Assembly: GCA_020746105.1 (NCBI GenBank)
Contig: CM036658.1
Coordinates: 16,848,689 to 16,912,688, forward strand
Reading direction: 5' to 3'
Origin: Trogon surrucura
Lineage: Eukaryota; Chordata; Aves; Trogoniformes; Trogonidae
DNA: 64,000 bases
Positions 26,201-33,843 of the stretch are shown here, piece after piece. The notes under the pieces were generated by a model. It made no database searches, was not told the DNA's origin, and was given only the letters and a program-made list of their open reading frames with translations. The first letter of the stretch is position 1. Each line of letters opens with the position of its first letter. The position numbers were made by a program, and so were the translations under genes.

Positions 26201-28091
26201 GATTTAACTGCAATCTTTAGTGGAAACATGTATTTCAGATCCCTTGGTTCAAATGACATTTCCAAAGCATATGTTTAGCATTAGGAGTGTCCTTTCCTCA
26301 ACTAGAGCCCAGAAGATTAGCTGAATGTTTTTTAAGTAGTTTAAAATGTAAAAATTCCCCATGTCAGATGACTTGTGTGAGCAAAGATCCGAGGGAACCA
26401 TCTGCAACTTTAACAATGCTTGACTGGAGTAACAGCAATGAGGACAAACATATTGTCCACTCTGTTTTAATGCTATGTAGCACTAAAGCAAGGTAGAGCT
26501 CAGAAGAATGGCTGTGTAGCTTATAGCAACACAGGAAGCTCTTCCCTGGATTAGGTTGTGTTTTAAGCTTGTGTTTTGACTTGAGCATTGCATATCCCAT
26601 CAGTTTATATCTACTGTGCCAAAGCCTGTTCCACGAGGAAGACGGGGATCACAGCACTGCCGCAACACTGAGCAAATCTGACAAACCATCATTTGCAGTT
26701 CTGCCTACAATGGTTTCCTCGCTGTGGGCTTGTCGGCCAGAGCAGTGAGTATAACTGCTGCAAATGCAGCGATATGCAGCTGCACTGTCCCTAGAGAACC
26801 CTCTGAGTCAGGCTTTCTTCACAGCTCTTTGCTCCTGCCCCAAGAAAGGTTTTGGGTACCCTCAGTGGGGTACATTATTCCTGTCCGTCTCTGATGATTT
26901 TGTCCTGAAGATGCACCAGCAAGTAAAAGAAAAGATGGACTTAGATTTCTATCTTCCCTAACTTTCTCTTCTGATTATTCTGTTGACTCCAGCAGGGGAA
27001 AATGAAGGACACAGTCACTGATCACCATTTGTTCCCCCGTGCATCCGGATCTGTGATCTAGTCCCAACAAGCTAGGTGAGCAGAGGGTGTTTTCTAAGAG
27101 CAGTAGCAGTTTCTTAGCATAGAAATGAAGTTAAGAACGTGGAGACAAAGGCAGAAGGAAAACCTACCCTGAGTGAATTGAGAAGGATTTGGCCTCTTGA
27201 AAGATGTGTGCACGTCTCTCTGTGGCCTAAAATAACATGCCACATTTGGCAAGTGTCATGCCTAGCCACAGGTGTTCATTAGGAAATCGAACTAACAAAT
27301 GCCGTCAGGTTAATACGTGCTGAGGAGAGCCACTGTGATCTGACCTCACAGGAGAATTAGCATGTACTTGACATTTATATTTATATATATAGCTTTACTG
27401 TAAGGGAAAAGATATTTCTGACCTCAGTATCATAGGCATACATAAACCGTTCCTCCTCTATCCTGAAAAGTACGAAATCTTCTGAGGTTGTGCTGCCAGC
27501 TGCAGAGGTGTTTTCATTTCTGCACATTTAAAAGTGCACCTAAAAGTTATACAATGACTAAGTAGAAGGTTGCAAAGGCAGCTGCAAAAATCAATATGAC
27601 AAACCAATTGCTTCCAGTGAATACTAAGCAGAGGTCAGTAATTAGACATACATAGTACCTAATCACATCCCTTTTGTTTTTGTAAAAGGGCGATCCTTAT
27701 CTGGGTTCAAATGAAAACATGCATGCGAAAGGTTTGCATCCAGTCACAGACTATACAATCTGACATTTTTCTAGTCAATATGAAGCAACCCAGCTGGAAC
27801 TTTGAGGCTCTGAATGTTCCCGAATAAGCAGGGGACCAGAATTATTAATAAATGCATTAGAAAAAGCCTTGGCTCAATTCTAGATATTGTATTTCAAAAT
27901 GGACTTAGATTTTTTTTTCTAGTTTAAAACTGACTGAATTTAGGTGGTTGTAATTTATGCAATGTTAACCCTGACATACAACTTTTTTTCATAGATTATA
28001 CTCCTGCCTTTATATATATTTAGAAGGAAAGTTTTTCCATTATTTTCAAGTAGGAAATCCCTTGATGTCAGAGTTACATTCTTGGAATTTT
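17241..28091. other. Long non-coding stretch, no gene seen
   Basis: Roughly 10.8 kb with no recognisable exon. Contains a 2 x 20 bp near-perfect tandem duplication (22992-23029), poly-T at about 18660-18677, and a dense CpG cluster at about 25145-25180. Frames up to 127 codons (19038-19421, minus) lack recognisable domains. Confidence 0.4.
22992..23029 (+). repeat. 2 x 20 bp tandem duplication
   Basis: CCTCTAGCCAAATTCTTG occurs at 22992 and again at 23012, a 20 bp period, giving two copies. Confidence 0.9.
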
Positions 28092-28095
28092 GTAT
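28092..28095. repeat. Target site duplication, left copy (GTAT)
   Basis: GTAT directly precedes the TG that opens the left LTR and is repeated at 35355-35358 directly after the right LTR. A 4 bp duplication is the size made by gammaretroviral integrases. Confidence 0.9.
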
Positions 28096-28664
28096 TGTAC
28101 GGAAAATCACGTTGCCAGAGGTCAGTGTTCACAAAAAAGAAGTCTTAACTTTATTCGAATAAAGGGAGAGTTCACTGGGGTTGCCAAGTCCCAGTGAGGT
28201 CTCTCAAATTGCCGGAGGACGCAGCCCCCTTTTATCCTAATTTCCCGGCCGCATGAAACCCTCTCCCTTTCCCCATTGGCTGAGGTACTCAGGAGGTACA
28301 GACTTCCCGATCCGCCTATTCCATGTTCCCCCTTAACATGTACCCCCCTTAACAACATACATCGCATGTTGCATTAACTCCAACTTTATGCCGCCCAGGG
28401 CGGAGAAGTTAATATTCATAGGCCTATTAAGCCTGCGCACTCTTTCTCAAAGTTCAAAAGTTTAGAGCATCCTTGCTGTTGACTTAATTAATAGCCCTAA
28501 TGGTCAAGGTGTCTTGTTATCTTCTCCTGCAGGCTGCATTCTGTGACTCCCTCGTTCAGGAAGGACACTCTCCTCTTTGTTCCATCACTAATAAGGAGAA
28601 AAACCCCACACTCTCCTCTTCTGGTTTTATCACTTATTTGTAAAGACACTCTCTTATTCTCTCA
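28096..28664 (-). repeat. 3' LTR of the provirus (569 bp)
   Basis: Starts TGTACGG and ends CTCTCA on the plus strand (TGAGAG...CCGTACA in provirus sense). It matches the other LTR base for base except near 28132-28142, where it lacks 6 bp and differs at about two positions. Its polyadenylation signal, AATAAA on the minus strand, is at 28150-28155. Confidence 0.97.
28150..28155 (-). terminator. Polyadenylation signal AATAAA in the 3' LTR
   Basis: AATAAA on the provirus strand, embedded in the palindrome CTTTATTCGAATAAAG. It lies about 55 bp before the LTR end and is the expected 3'-end signal of the proviral transcript. The palindrome supplies the same hexamer on the other strand. Confidence 0.75.
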
Positions 28665-28679
28665 ATCCCTCCTCTTCTT
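28665..28679 (-). other. Polypurine tract
   Basis: On the provirus strand AAGAAGAGGAGGGAT abuts the TGAGAG start of the 3' LTR. It is the expected plus-strand primer site for reverse transcription and appears intact. Confidence 0.85.
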
Positions 28680-28682
28680 ATT

Positions 28683-29015
28683 TCAATATTTGTCTTTACA
28701 AAGTTTGGTTATCATTAACCTGATTTTCTCCTCCTGATCCACCTTAGGTCTTAGAATTATCATTTGTTCCCAAATTTGATCTTGCATCTTTTGTAATTCT
28801 ACTACTTTTTTTCCTACAAAAAAAAACCAAACCAAAAACCAATGTCTAACAACTAGTGCGCCAGTGTGAAAAGGGAGGAAAAGAGAAAGGAAGAGAGGGA
28901 ACGAAGCAAAGGCTGAGGGTGAGCTGGAGGGAAGTCCAAAAGGAAGGGCTGAAAAAAAAAAAGCAAGCCAAATAAAGTAGAGGGAAAAAGCACAAAGTAG
29001 TCCTTTCTTCCACTT
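28683..29015 (-). CDS. Hydrophobic open frame ending beside the polypurine tract (no ATG)
   Basis: An uninterrupted minus-strand frame of about 110 codons runs from 29015 to a TGA at 28683-28685, only 19 bp from the LTR. It has no start codon. A strong splice acceptor (eleven T then CAG, with AG at 28949-28950) lies inside it, so an 87-residue terminal exon starting near 28948 is possible. That part contains a phenylalanine- and leucine-rich stretch, a hydrophobic block ending FLVWFFFVGKK, then a charged amphipathic tail (VVELQKMQDQIWEQM) of about 45 residues. The position, last frame before the LTR, is where a retroviral env or accessory C-terminus usually sits. I do not recognise the protein, and the T-rich coding sequence could inflate its hydrophobicity by chance. 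Confidence 0.3.
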   Translation of the reverse strand, partial: KWKKGLLCAFSLYFIWLAFFFSALPFGLPSSSPSAFASFPLFLSLFLPFHTGALVVRHWFLVWFFFVGKKVVELQKMQDQIWEQMIILRPKVDQEEKIRLMITKLCKDKY

Positions 29016-29742
29016 TTATATTACGTTTCTTATTCCAAGGGCTCATTTGCTTAAGTCCACCTCCCACCAGCGGTGGTACGCATGCACAATACCGTCACTG
29101 TGGGGGCCTTGCGGAGCAGACCCCGGGTCTGGGCGCATGCGTGGACTCCAGGTTCGGTTTCTGGGAGTTTGCTTTGTGCACAACGACAGGGAACTCCTAA
29201 TCTGGCAGTACCCTGTGGCTCGACATTGCTGCTCCTTCTATGTGGTGAGTGGTGGTATGAATGACAGAGGCAGAAGAGGAAGGGGGAAAGAAAGGAAAAA
29301 CAAAAGAGAAGCAATCGCGCATGCACAATGCAAGCTTCGATCGACTTTATAAGAAAATCCAAAATGTATTACAAGTAACAGTATCTTATCTTTTGATATA
29401 CCCAAAAATCCTTTCCAAAAGTCCACACTTTCCACTTTCTTCATCTTCGTCCTCTTATCAGTCCATCATTCTTTAATGCCAATGGTCTTCCATCTTCATT
29501 CTTGTTTGCCGAGCATTGCCGAGTGTCCTCCATCTTGCGTTCTAGCACGTGTCTTCTCGTATATTGCTCAGTCCATTCTTTTCCATGATCCAATCCTGAA
29601 ACGCTGTTCTGACATTTAACTACTACATTAACAACACCAACTATTTAACTGCAAAACCATTTAATGTTCTAACCATAACATATCAAAACTCAAGCAAATA
29701 CAACTATCAAAACATGTCTTAACAACACCAAATATTCTAGGT
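29016..29742 (-). other. Unassigned proviral segment
   Basis: No gag, pol or env similarity is visible. Contains the palindromic GCGCATGCG at 29133-29141 and related GCATGC motifs near 29078 and 29316. Frames of about 60-100 codons on both strands (29047-29362) look like products of locally higher GC. Could be leader, regulatory or acquired non-viral sequence. Confidence 0.4.
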
Positions 29743-29934
29743 TTATAAGTTTGTTTCCAATACTGGGGAAGGGGGCGGGGCAGGTGGTTGTTGTTCATCA
29801 GAACAATATAACTCGCAACATTCTCCAAAATGATCACCACAACGCCACAACAAACAAGTAAAAACCATCAAAACAAATGCCGCAACAAGTGTTATCCCAG
29901 CCAAAACATACAGAGCAATCACCTCGCTATCCAT
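29743..29934 (-). CDS. Small intact single-pass membrane protein candidate (63 aa)
   Basis: ATG at 29934-29932 in a good initiation context (A at -3, G at +4), stop at 29743-29745. The frame is open upstream to another ATG at 30066 (107 aa), but the inner start gives a clean topology. It has a short acidic N-terminus (MDSEV), a hydrophobic membrane segment at about residues 6-30, a juxtamembrane cysteine-rich patch (C27, C32, C39, C40, C44) that could be palmitoylated, and a proline-rich tail (QQPPAPPPSP). No env, superantigen or other known retroviral product is recognised. It is one of the few undamaged frames in a heavily mutated provirus. Small viral membrane proteins of this layout exist, for instance fusogenic or viroporin types, but assigning a function here would be speculation. 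Confidence 0.4.
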   Translation of the reverse strand: MDSEVIALYVLAGITLVAAFVLMVFTCLLWRCGDHFGECCELYCSDEQQPPAPPPSPVLETNL

Positions 29935-30174
29935 GATAATTTGTCTTTTTGTAACTGCGTTACAGCCGCTGCGCCTTCGCCAAGAGAATGGGGGTCTGCA
30001 AAGGTCTACGCCCCCTAGCCCAGAGCGCATGCGTGGTCTAGAAATTGCTATCCCAAATATAGGCAAGAGTAAATAAACAAGAACTAGTCACGTTACTAAT
30101 TCCTTATGCATAATAAATGTTTTTAGTTAATATACTTAATAAGGCCAATGTTAAAATAAATCTTTCACAATACT
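29935..30174 (-). other. Proviral spacer with GCGCATGCG palindrome
   Basis: Contains GCGCATGCG at 30025-30033 in a context (provirus strand CCACGCATGCGC) shared with 29133-29141. The upstream extension of the 107-codon frame covers 29935-30066 and is arginine-rich. Confidence 0.4.
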
Positions 30175-30360
30175 CTATATATGCCCACTAATTTTTCCAC
30201 TCCGATACTTAACTCTGTTATAGAGGGGGAGGAAAGAAAATAAAGAAGCAAGAGTTATAATCCATATAATGCTAATGGCTACCCTCTTGGCCTGTTTCAC
30301 AAACCCAACTTGTTTTACTCCGTCAGGGGAAGTCACAGCAATTGCTTGCATGTTGCTCAC
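30175..30360 (-). CDS. Second small open frame with a hydrophobic segment (61 aa)
   Basis: ATG at 30360, stop at 30175. After a short N-terminus (MSNMQAIAVTS) and a basic stretch (VKQAKRVA) it has a hydrophobic segment at about residues 28-46 (ISIIWIITLASLFSFLPLY) and a basic tail. It could be a signal-anchor or a transmembrane remnant, possibly from a decayed env, but no diagnostic env feature (CX6CC motif, immunosuppressive-like heptad, furin site) is visible. No family recognised; could be chance. Confidence 0.25.
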   Translation of the reverse strand: MSNMQAIAVTSPDGVKQVGFVKQAKRVAISIIWIITLASLFSFLPLYNRVKYRSGKISGHI

Positions 30361-30504
30361 AACACTCTAGATGAACTATTAAATAGTCCACACACAAAAA
30401 AATAATGCTCGTGGTCAACTAGAACAAATTGTTTTGATAGTTTCTTCACGTTAGTATGGTGAGGTATGTTCCCCAACTTTGATTGCTGTATCCCCCTTTT
30501 CTTG

Positions 30505-30815
30505 GAAGTTCAGAAAAATCAATTTGACAGTGGTCCCCTGCTGCGTTCCTCTTAATTGCACTCAGTTACCTTTCCCATCGCCGAGTCACTTGTCGAATTG
30601 TAACATATAAATTTATCCCTACTTATTTCTGATTTAAAAATGTATACAGAGAGTGCGCCCCTCCATGTGCCTTATTGTGCTCTTTGACAGTTTTCCCTAA
30701 TTCTGCCATTGCTCAGGTGTGCCCATCCTTTGGAGGGAATCTGCCCTCTCATTTGTTCTATTAATTCTTTATCAGCTCTAGAGTATTTAATATTTTCCTC
30801 ATCCAGACTTCTGCT
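30505..30815 (-). pseudogene. pol fragment C: RNase H/integrase junction and integrase N-terminus
   Basis: Minus-strand translation, with frame changes, gives DEENIKYSRADKELIEQ, then an integrase-type zinc region with HNKAHGGAH (about 30660-30680), then GDHCQIDFSELPRKGGY at about 30488-30538. The Asp of IDF (codon 30518-30520) corresponds to the first catalytic Asp of the DDE integrase core. At least two frameshifts and several stops break it. It lies 3' of the integrase core fragment at 30820-30999, the reverse of the normal order, so it must come from a separate copy or a rearrangement. Neighbouring sequence downstream is not recognisable as pol. Confidence 0.65.
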
Positions 30816-30819
30816 TCTG

Positions 30820-31007
30820 CTATCTGAAATTAGTGTTAACATATTCTGAGTTCTTTCTGCTATGAAATGTGGGGCCCATATCTAAAGATAGTCCTATAGA
30901 CACCCCAAACCTTGGTGCTATTTCTCCAAGTAATGTTTTTGATACCTCTCTTACTTTATTGGTGCAACAAGGAAAAACCTCTGGCCAGCCTGAAAAAGTG
31001 CCTCTCA
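30820..31007 (-). pseudogene. pol fragment B3: integrase catalytic core piece
   Basis: Frame open from 31089 to 30820. From about 30999 it reads TFSGWPEVFPCCTNK, then REVSKTLLGEIAPRFGV and SLDMGPTF. These match the gammaretroviral integrase core around the second catalytic Asp (codon 30880-30882 in LDMGP). The third acidic residue (Glu) is absent because homology stops near 30850. Immediately upstream is RT N-terminal sequence (to about 31008), so RT palm, connection, RNase H and the integrase N-terminus are deleted at this junction. Confidence 0.75.
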
Positions 31008-31126
31008 CCTTACCAGTCTGGCATCTGGCTTCAGTTGGGTGGTTACCAGTTCCGCTGCTCAAGATCTTCCTGGTGTTTCTGAGGCCCAAACCAGAATTAT
31101 TACGGTGTGTTCTACTCCCTCTAGTA
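31008..31126 (-). pseudogene. pol fragment B2: reverse transcriptase N-terminus
   Basis: Translates as LVWASETPGR, a stop, then AAELVTTQLKPDARLVR. This resembles the start of gammaretroviral RT just after protease. One stop codon lies at 31059. The fragment ends abruptly at the integrase-core junction near 31000-31008. Confidence 0.6.
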
Positions 31127-31465
31127 CCTCCTGCGGCACAGCTTCCATCTGTAACATAAGAACTTGGGCATCCAGACCTTTATTTTCAAGAATATGAACT
31201 TGAATTCTTCCTTTTTCCAATACTGACACAGGACAGTCTGGTAGGAATTGATGGGGCAACCCCCTTTGCCAGTTCTCAATTTCAAAGGCTAAAGAAAACC
31301 AGAAACCCTCTGGCTTTTCTCTTTACCCTGTGGCACCAATAATTGACTCAGTTTGCTTACTAGAATTACCTTTACATGGGTTTAATACTAAATAAGTAAC
31401 CCCTGTATCTACTAGAAAATTTATTTTCTCATTCCCCAACCTTATTATAACCAGCGGCTTTGTCG
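31127..31465 (-). pseudogene. pol fragment B1: retroviral aspartic protease
   Basis: On the minus strand KPLVIIRLGNEKINFLVDTG leads into the protease active site; the DTGV codons lie at 31398-31409, where DTGA is usual. TESIIGATG follows, then a stop, and further on HQFLPDCPVSVLEKG (from 31259), corresponding to the flap-distal and C-terminal part (LPDCP followed by a degraded LLGRD). An Ala-to-Val change beside the catalytic triad, an internal stop and loss of the LLGRD motif mean no functional enzyme. The frame continues into RT, as in gag-pro-pol. Confidence 0.75.
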
Positions 31466-31573
31466 GGGAAGGTTCCAGTTCATAACCCTCAGTTTTCTTC
31501 AGTCTGAACCCACCACCATCATGTTAGCTGTTTGCCCCATTATTCCTTCAAATCACTGCTGATTTGGTTGCAA
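31466..31573 (-). pseudogene. gag-pro linker of copy B
   Basis: Short diverged region joining nucleocapsid to protease. It is homologous by eye, at roughly two thirds identity, to about 32735-32850 in copy A: both have a TTTGAA(A/G)GAATA block, a glutamate-rich stretch and (A/K)PLVI(V/I). This shows two diverged copies of the same gene region inside one provirus. Confidence 0.5.
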
Positions 31574-31826
31574 GCATTCTCTTTTTCAGTGCCTCTTCTC
31601 TTTGCAAAAGGCACGTTGATCTTTTTCTAACAGCATTCTGGCCCTTGGCATTCCACCAGGATCTTGCCTGCCTCTCGGAGCCTGAGAACACCCTCTTCCA
31701 GCCCTGTTATTGTCCTGGGCTACAGCCACTGCTAGCAGCTTGTATTGGAGTTTTTCTTTTCTCTGCTTTCCTCCTCCACTTTCTTTCTGTTGTTATACAT
31801 TTTCCAAGCACACTTCTGTATTTCGT
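31574..31826 (-). pseudogene. gag fragment B: capsid C-terminus and nucleocapsid zinc knuckle
   Basis: Reads LLNEIQKCAWKMYNNRKK followed by a charged EEESREKK stretch, a proline/arginine-rich linker and the knuckle RAFCKEKRH*KREC at 31574-31615. Compared with CX2CX4HX4C, the first Cys is Arg (CGT), the Gly before His is Arg (AGG) and the Trp after it is a stop (TGA). It directly follows an env-type signal peptide, which is not a normal retroviral order. Confidence 0.7.
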
Positions 31827-31979
31827 TTAACAAGTTGGCATTTTCCCTTCTAACTTCGGTGCTAAGAACCTCCCAGTTCCCACGTTACCTTCTACACCAG
31901 GTGTGACAAATAAATACACAGAAGCAATTCTGCATAAAGCGAGCAGTGACAGCACAGCTGTTAGCATCAGCCCCCGCAT
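31827..31979 (-). pseudogene. env N-terminal signal peptide remnant (50 aa)
   Basis: ATG at 31979, stop at 31827-31829. Starts MRGLMLTAVLSLLALC, a classic n-region plus hydrophobic core of a secretory signal peptide, followed by about 30 residues. It starts about 70 bp after the recognisable integrase C-terminus, which matches the pol-env overlap of gammaretroviruses. It is cut off after roughly 35 residues by a junction into gag capsid sequence. Recognition is by topology and position, not by a specific env motif. Confidence 0.5.
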
Positions 31980-32049
31980 CACTGGAGATTCAAAAGAAGA
32001 GAGGTCTTTTCAGACCACTTCAGTAGATGATCTGTGGGTCAACTCCTGG

Positions 32050-32345
32050 GGCTCCCCCCAAAGTTGACACACTGACCACTACTCCGGTTCATTCCTGTGA
32101 AGAGTAAACCGCAGTCTCCCATCCTTTTCCTCCAGCTTAGAAGTCCAAGTTTCTGGGGCTTTGGAGATCTTGACTCAGGTATGATAAGTCCACCCAGGTT
32201 CAGCTGTCTTGACTGCTGATTGCAGAGTTAACAGTACTTGGTAGGGCCCATGCCACCTTGCCATCAGTGGTGTTTCCTTCCACTCTTTAATTAGGACCCA
32301 GTTTCCTGGTTGAATGCCATGGACAGCAAAGTCCAAAGGCAGGGT
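32050..32345 (-). pseudogene. pol fragment A3: integrase C-terminal domain
   Basis: Minus-strand frame includes DFAVHGIQPGNWVLIKEW, then ARWHGPYQVLLTLQSAVK and TAEPGWTYHT followed by a stop. The W.GPYQVLLT...AVK...GW.HH pattern is the SH3-like C-terminal domain of gammaretroviral integrases. Residual frame continues past the stop (LRFTLHRNE). It belongs to the 5' copy (A), followed by the env signal peptide. Confidence 0.75.
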
Positions 32346-32558
32346 CTGTGCCAGCTGAGCTTCCTGTCAAAGAGATTTTACAAGAGACAGTATTCTGGCC
32401 ACATACTTGTCTAAGAACACATCACTTATCTGCACCTCCCCACTGGGGCCAGAGCTTTGGTTAACCCGCTTTTTAACACGTTAAAGCTGTGCTGCCCCCC
32501 CCTCCACAGACTGCAGTAACCTAATCCATGGAGGCAGAGTAAATTAGCATTCTCTTGC
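32346..32558 (-). other. Junction region between RT and integrase pieces of copy A
   Basis: No clear pol similarity. RT palm sequence stops near 32560 and the integrase C-terminus begins near 32345, so about 1.5-2 kb of a normal pol is missing here. Contains a C-run near 32495-32505. Confidence 0.4.
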
Positions 32559-32765
32559 AAAGCTTGCCCAAACAGAACCTGTGGATCCCTGCTGAAGGAT
32601 CGTTCATATCAATTGTTGGTTTACTATTCTCCCTTTTTCCTCTTTTTCCCACTAAAATAAAAAAAAAGTTTACTGTCCTCTGTAAACAGACATTCCCAGA
32701 AAGCATCCTTTAATTCAAGTACTGCTCATTCTCCAACTTTACTATTACCAGGGGTTGTGCTGAGG
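32559..32765 (-). pseudogene. pol fragment A1/A2: protease start joined to RT palm
   Basis: QPLVIVKLENE (protease N-terminus, about 32725-32765) runs directly into LKDAFWECLFTEDSK (about 32665-32715), an RT palm motif region, then after frameshifts VLFGQAL (about 32560-32580), matching the SP.LFGQAL part of RT. The protease active site and RT fingers are deleted between them. The YVDD catalytic loop is not present. Confidence 0.6.
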
Positions 32766-32850
32766 ATTCCGATTCATCCTCTTGTCTCACACAGTCTGTA
32801 TCTAACATCATACTTCAGTATTCTTTCAAACCCCACCGACTGAATTGTGA

Positions 32851-32895
32851 GCATTCCGTCCTCCAGTGCTGCTTTTTACAAAAAGCACACCCATC
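32851..32895 (-). pseudogene. gag fragment A: nucleocapsid zinc knuckle
   Basis: Reads DG-CAFC-KKQH-WRTE-C, with Cys codons at 32887-32889, 32878-32880 and 32851-32853. Spacing is CX2CX3HX4C, one residue short of the canonical CX2CX4HX4C, so one codon (the position of the usual Gly) appears deleted. Both this knuckle and the one at 31574-31615 are damaged, in different ways. Confidence 0.75.
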
Positions 32896-32960
32896 TTTTT
32901 CTCAATGATATTCCAACCCTTGATGCTCTCCTAGGAAGTTGCCTCCCTACCCCCCGAGGC

Positions 32961-33179
32961 CTAATAGCCCTGTCCTCTGATTTTATGACTTCCCAGGCTA
33001 TTGCAGCTGCCAGTATTGCTGCACGTTTGTTTGTTTTCGTTTCCCTTTTTTTTTTTCTTTATTTTTTTTTTTTTACTTTTCTTCTTTCCAGCCTTCTCCC
33101 TGTTACTACAAATTATATATGCTACCTCAATCAACTGAGACATTGTCATTCCAGACATTCCGTAACCTTCAGTACCCAT
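32961..33179 (-). pseudogene. gag fragment A: capsid C-terminus and lysine-rich linker
   Basis: A 72-aa frame starting MGTEGYGMSGMTMSQLIEVA, then YIICSNREKAGKKK and a run of lysines. The SQLIE.A....NRE pattern resembles the end of gammaretroviral capsid before nucleocapsid. The poly-Lys run comes from a T-rich plus-strand tract (33037-33086) that probably expanded by slippage. Confidence 0.6.
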
Positions 33180-33843
33180 TCAGGGTCCTCCCTACGCGTG
33201 CCTGCTATCTTTCCAAGTCTTTAAACCGGGTACCAAAAACAGCACCTTTAACTAAACCAGTTTCCAAACTCTCCTGCCGCCTGTCTGAGAGGGGCTTGTA
33301 AACTTTCTCCCTCACCAGAGTTCTCCGTATCACTGTTCCTTCTTTCTCTCTGTCCTCCATTCGCCCCCCCTTTCATCCTGTGCAGCCGCTTCTTACTTAT
33401 TCCTTCTCAGTCCAGACAACATATTAACATCCTCTACTCCTTCTTCCTCACATTTCTTTTTACATTTGTTGCATTGCCTACCAATGCTACATGATGAGCA
33501 CCACCATGTTATTTTCTGCTTCTAACACCGAAACATTGCTATCTTGAACCATTAACCCACAGTCCTTCCTGGATTTTTAATCATTTCTGAGTGTAAAGAA
33601 AAGATTTACATACAGTATTTCATCCCATTTTCCTTCCCACCAGCAAAATATCATTAATTTCAATATTGTATTACAATTCAGAGTTCCATCTTTCAACAAT
33701 TTCCCTGATGTTCAAGAATATACATTGGCCACCAGTTAGTACACCATTCTGTAAGTTGTTTCCAGTTTAGAGGGTCCTCCCTCCCCACTTTTCGCATTGT
33801 TACTCTGGCCGAGAAAAATAACCGAACTTTTCCATTGTTTCAA
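33180..33843 (-). pseudogene. gag fragment A: decayed capsid interior
   Basis: No long frame survives, but short in-frame islands continue the gag order between the capsid start (to 33844) and the capsid C-terminus (from 33179). Stops occur every 10-30 codons. The length (about 660 bp) is close to that expected for a capsid interior, so decay here looks mostly point-mutational rather than deletional. Confidence 0.5.

Noticed and set aside
28122..28367. 81-83 codon frame present in both LTRs (also 34806-35057)
   Set aside because: Duplicated only because the LTR is duplicated; it spans promoter and polyadenylation elements and matches no known LTR-encoded protein.
29743..30360. Idea that the two small membrane frames are the env transmembrane subunit
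   Set aside because: No CX6CC, fusion peptide or heptad region, and the two frames are separated by more than 100 bp of non-coding sequence with stops. Kept as unassigned frames.
32847..33224. 125-codon plus-strand frame with a Phe-rich run
   Set aside because: Antisense of decayed gag; the Phe run is the T-rich tract that encodes lysines on the proviral strand.
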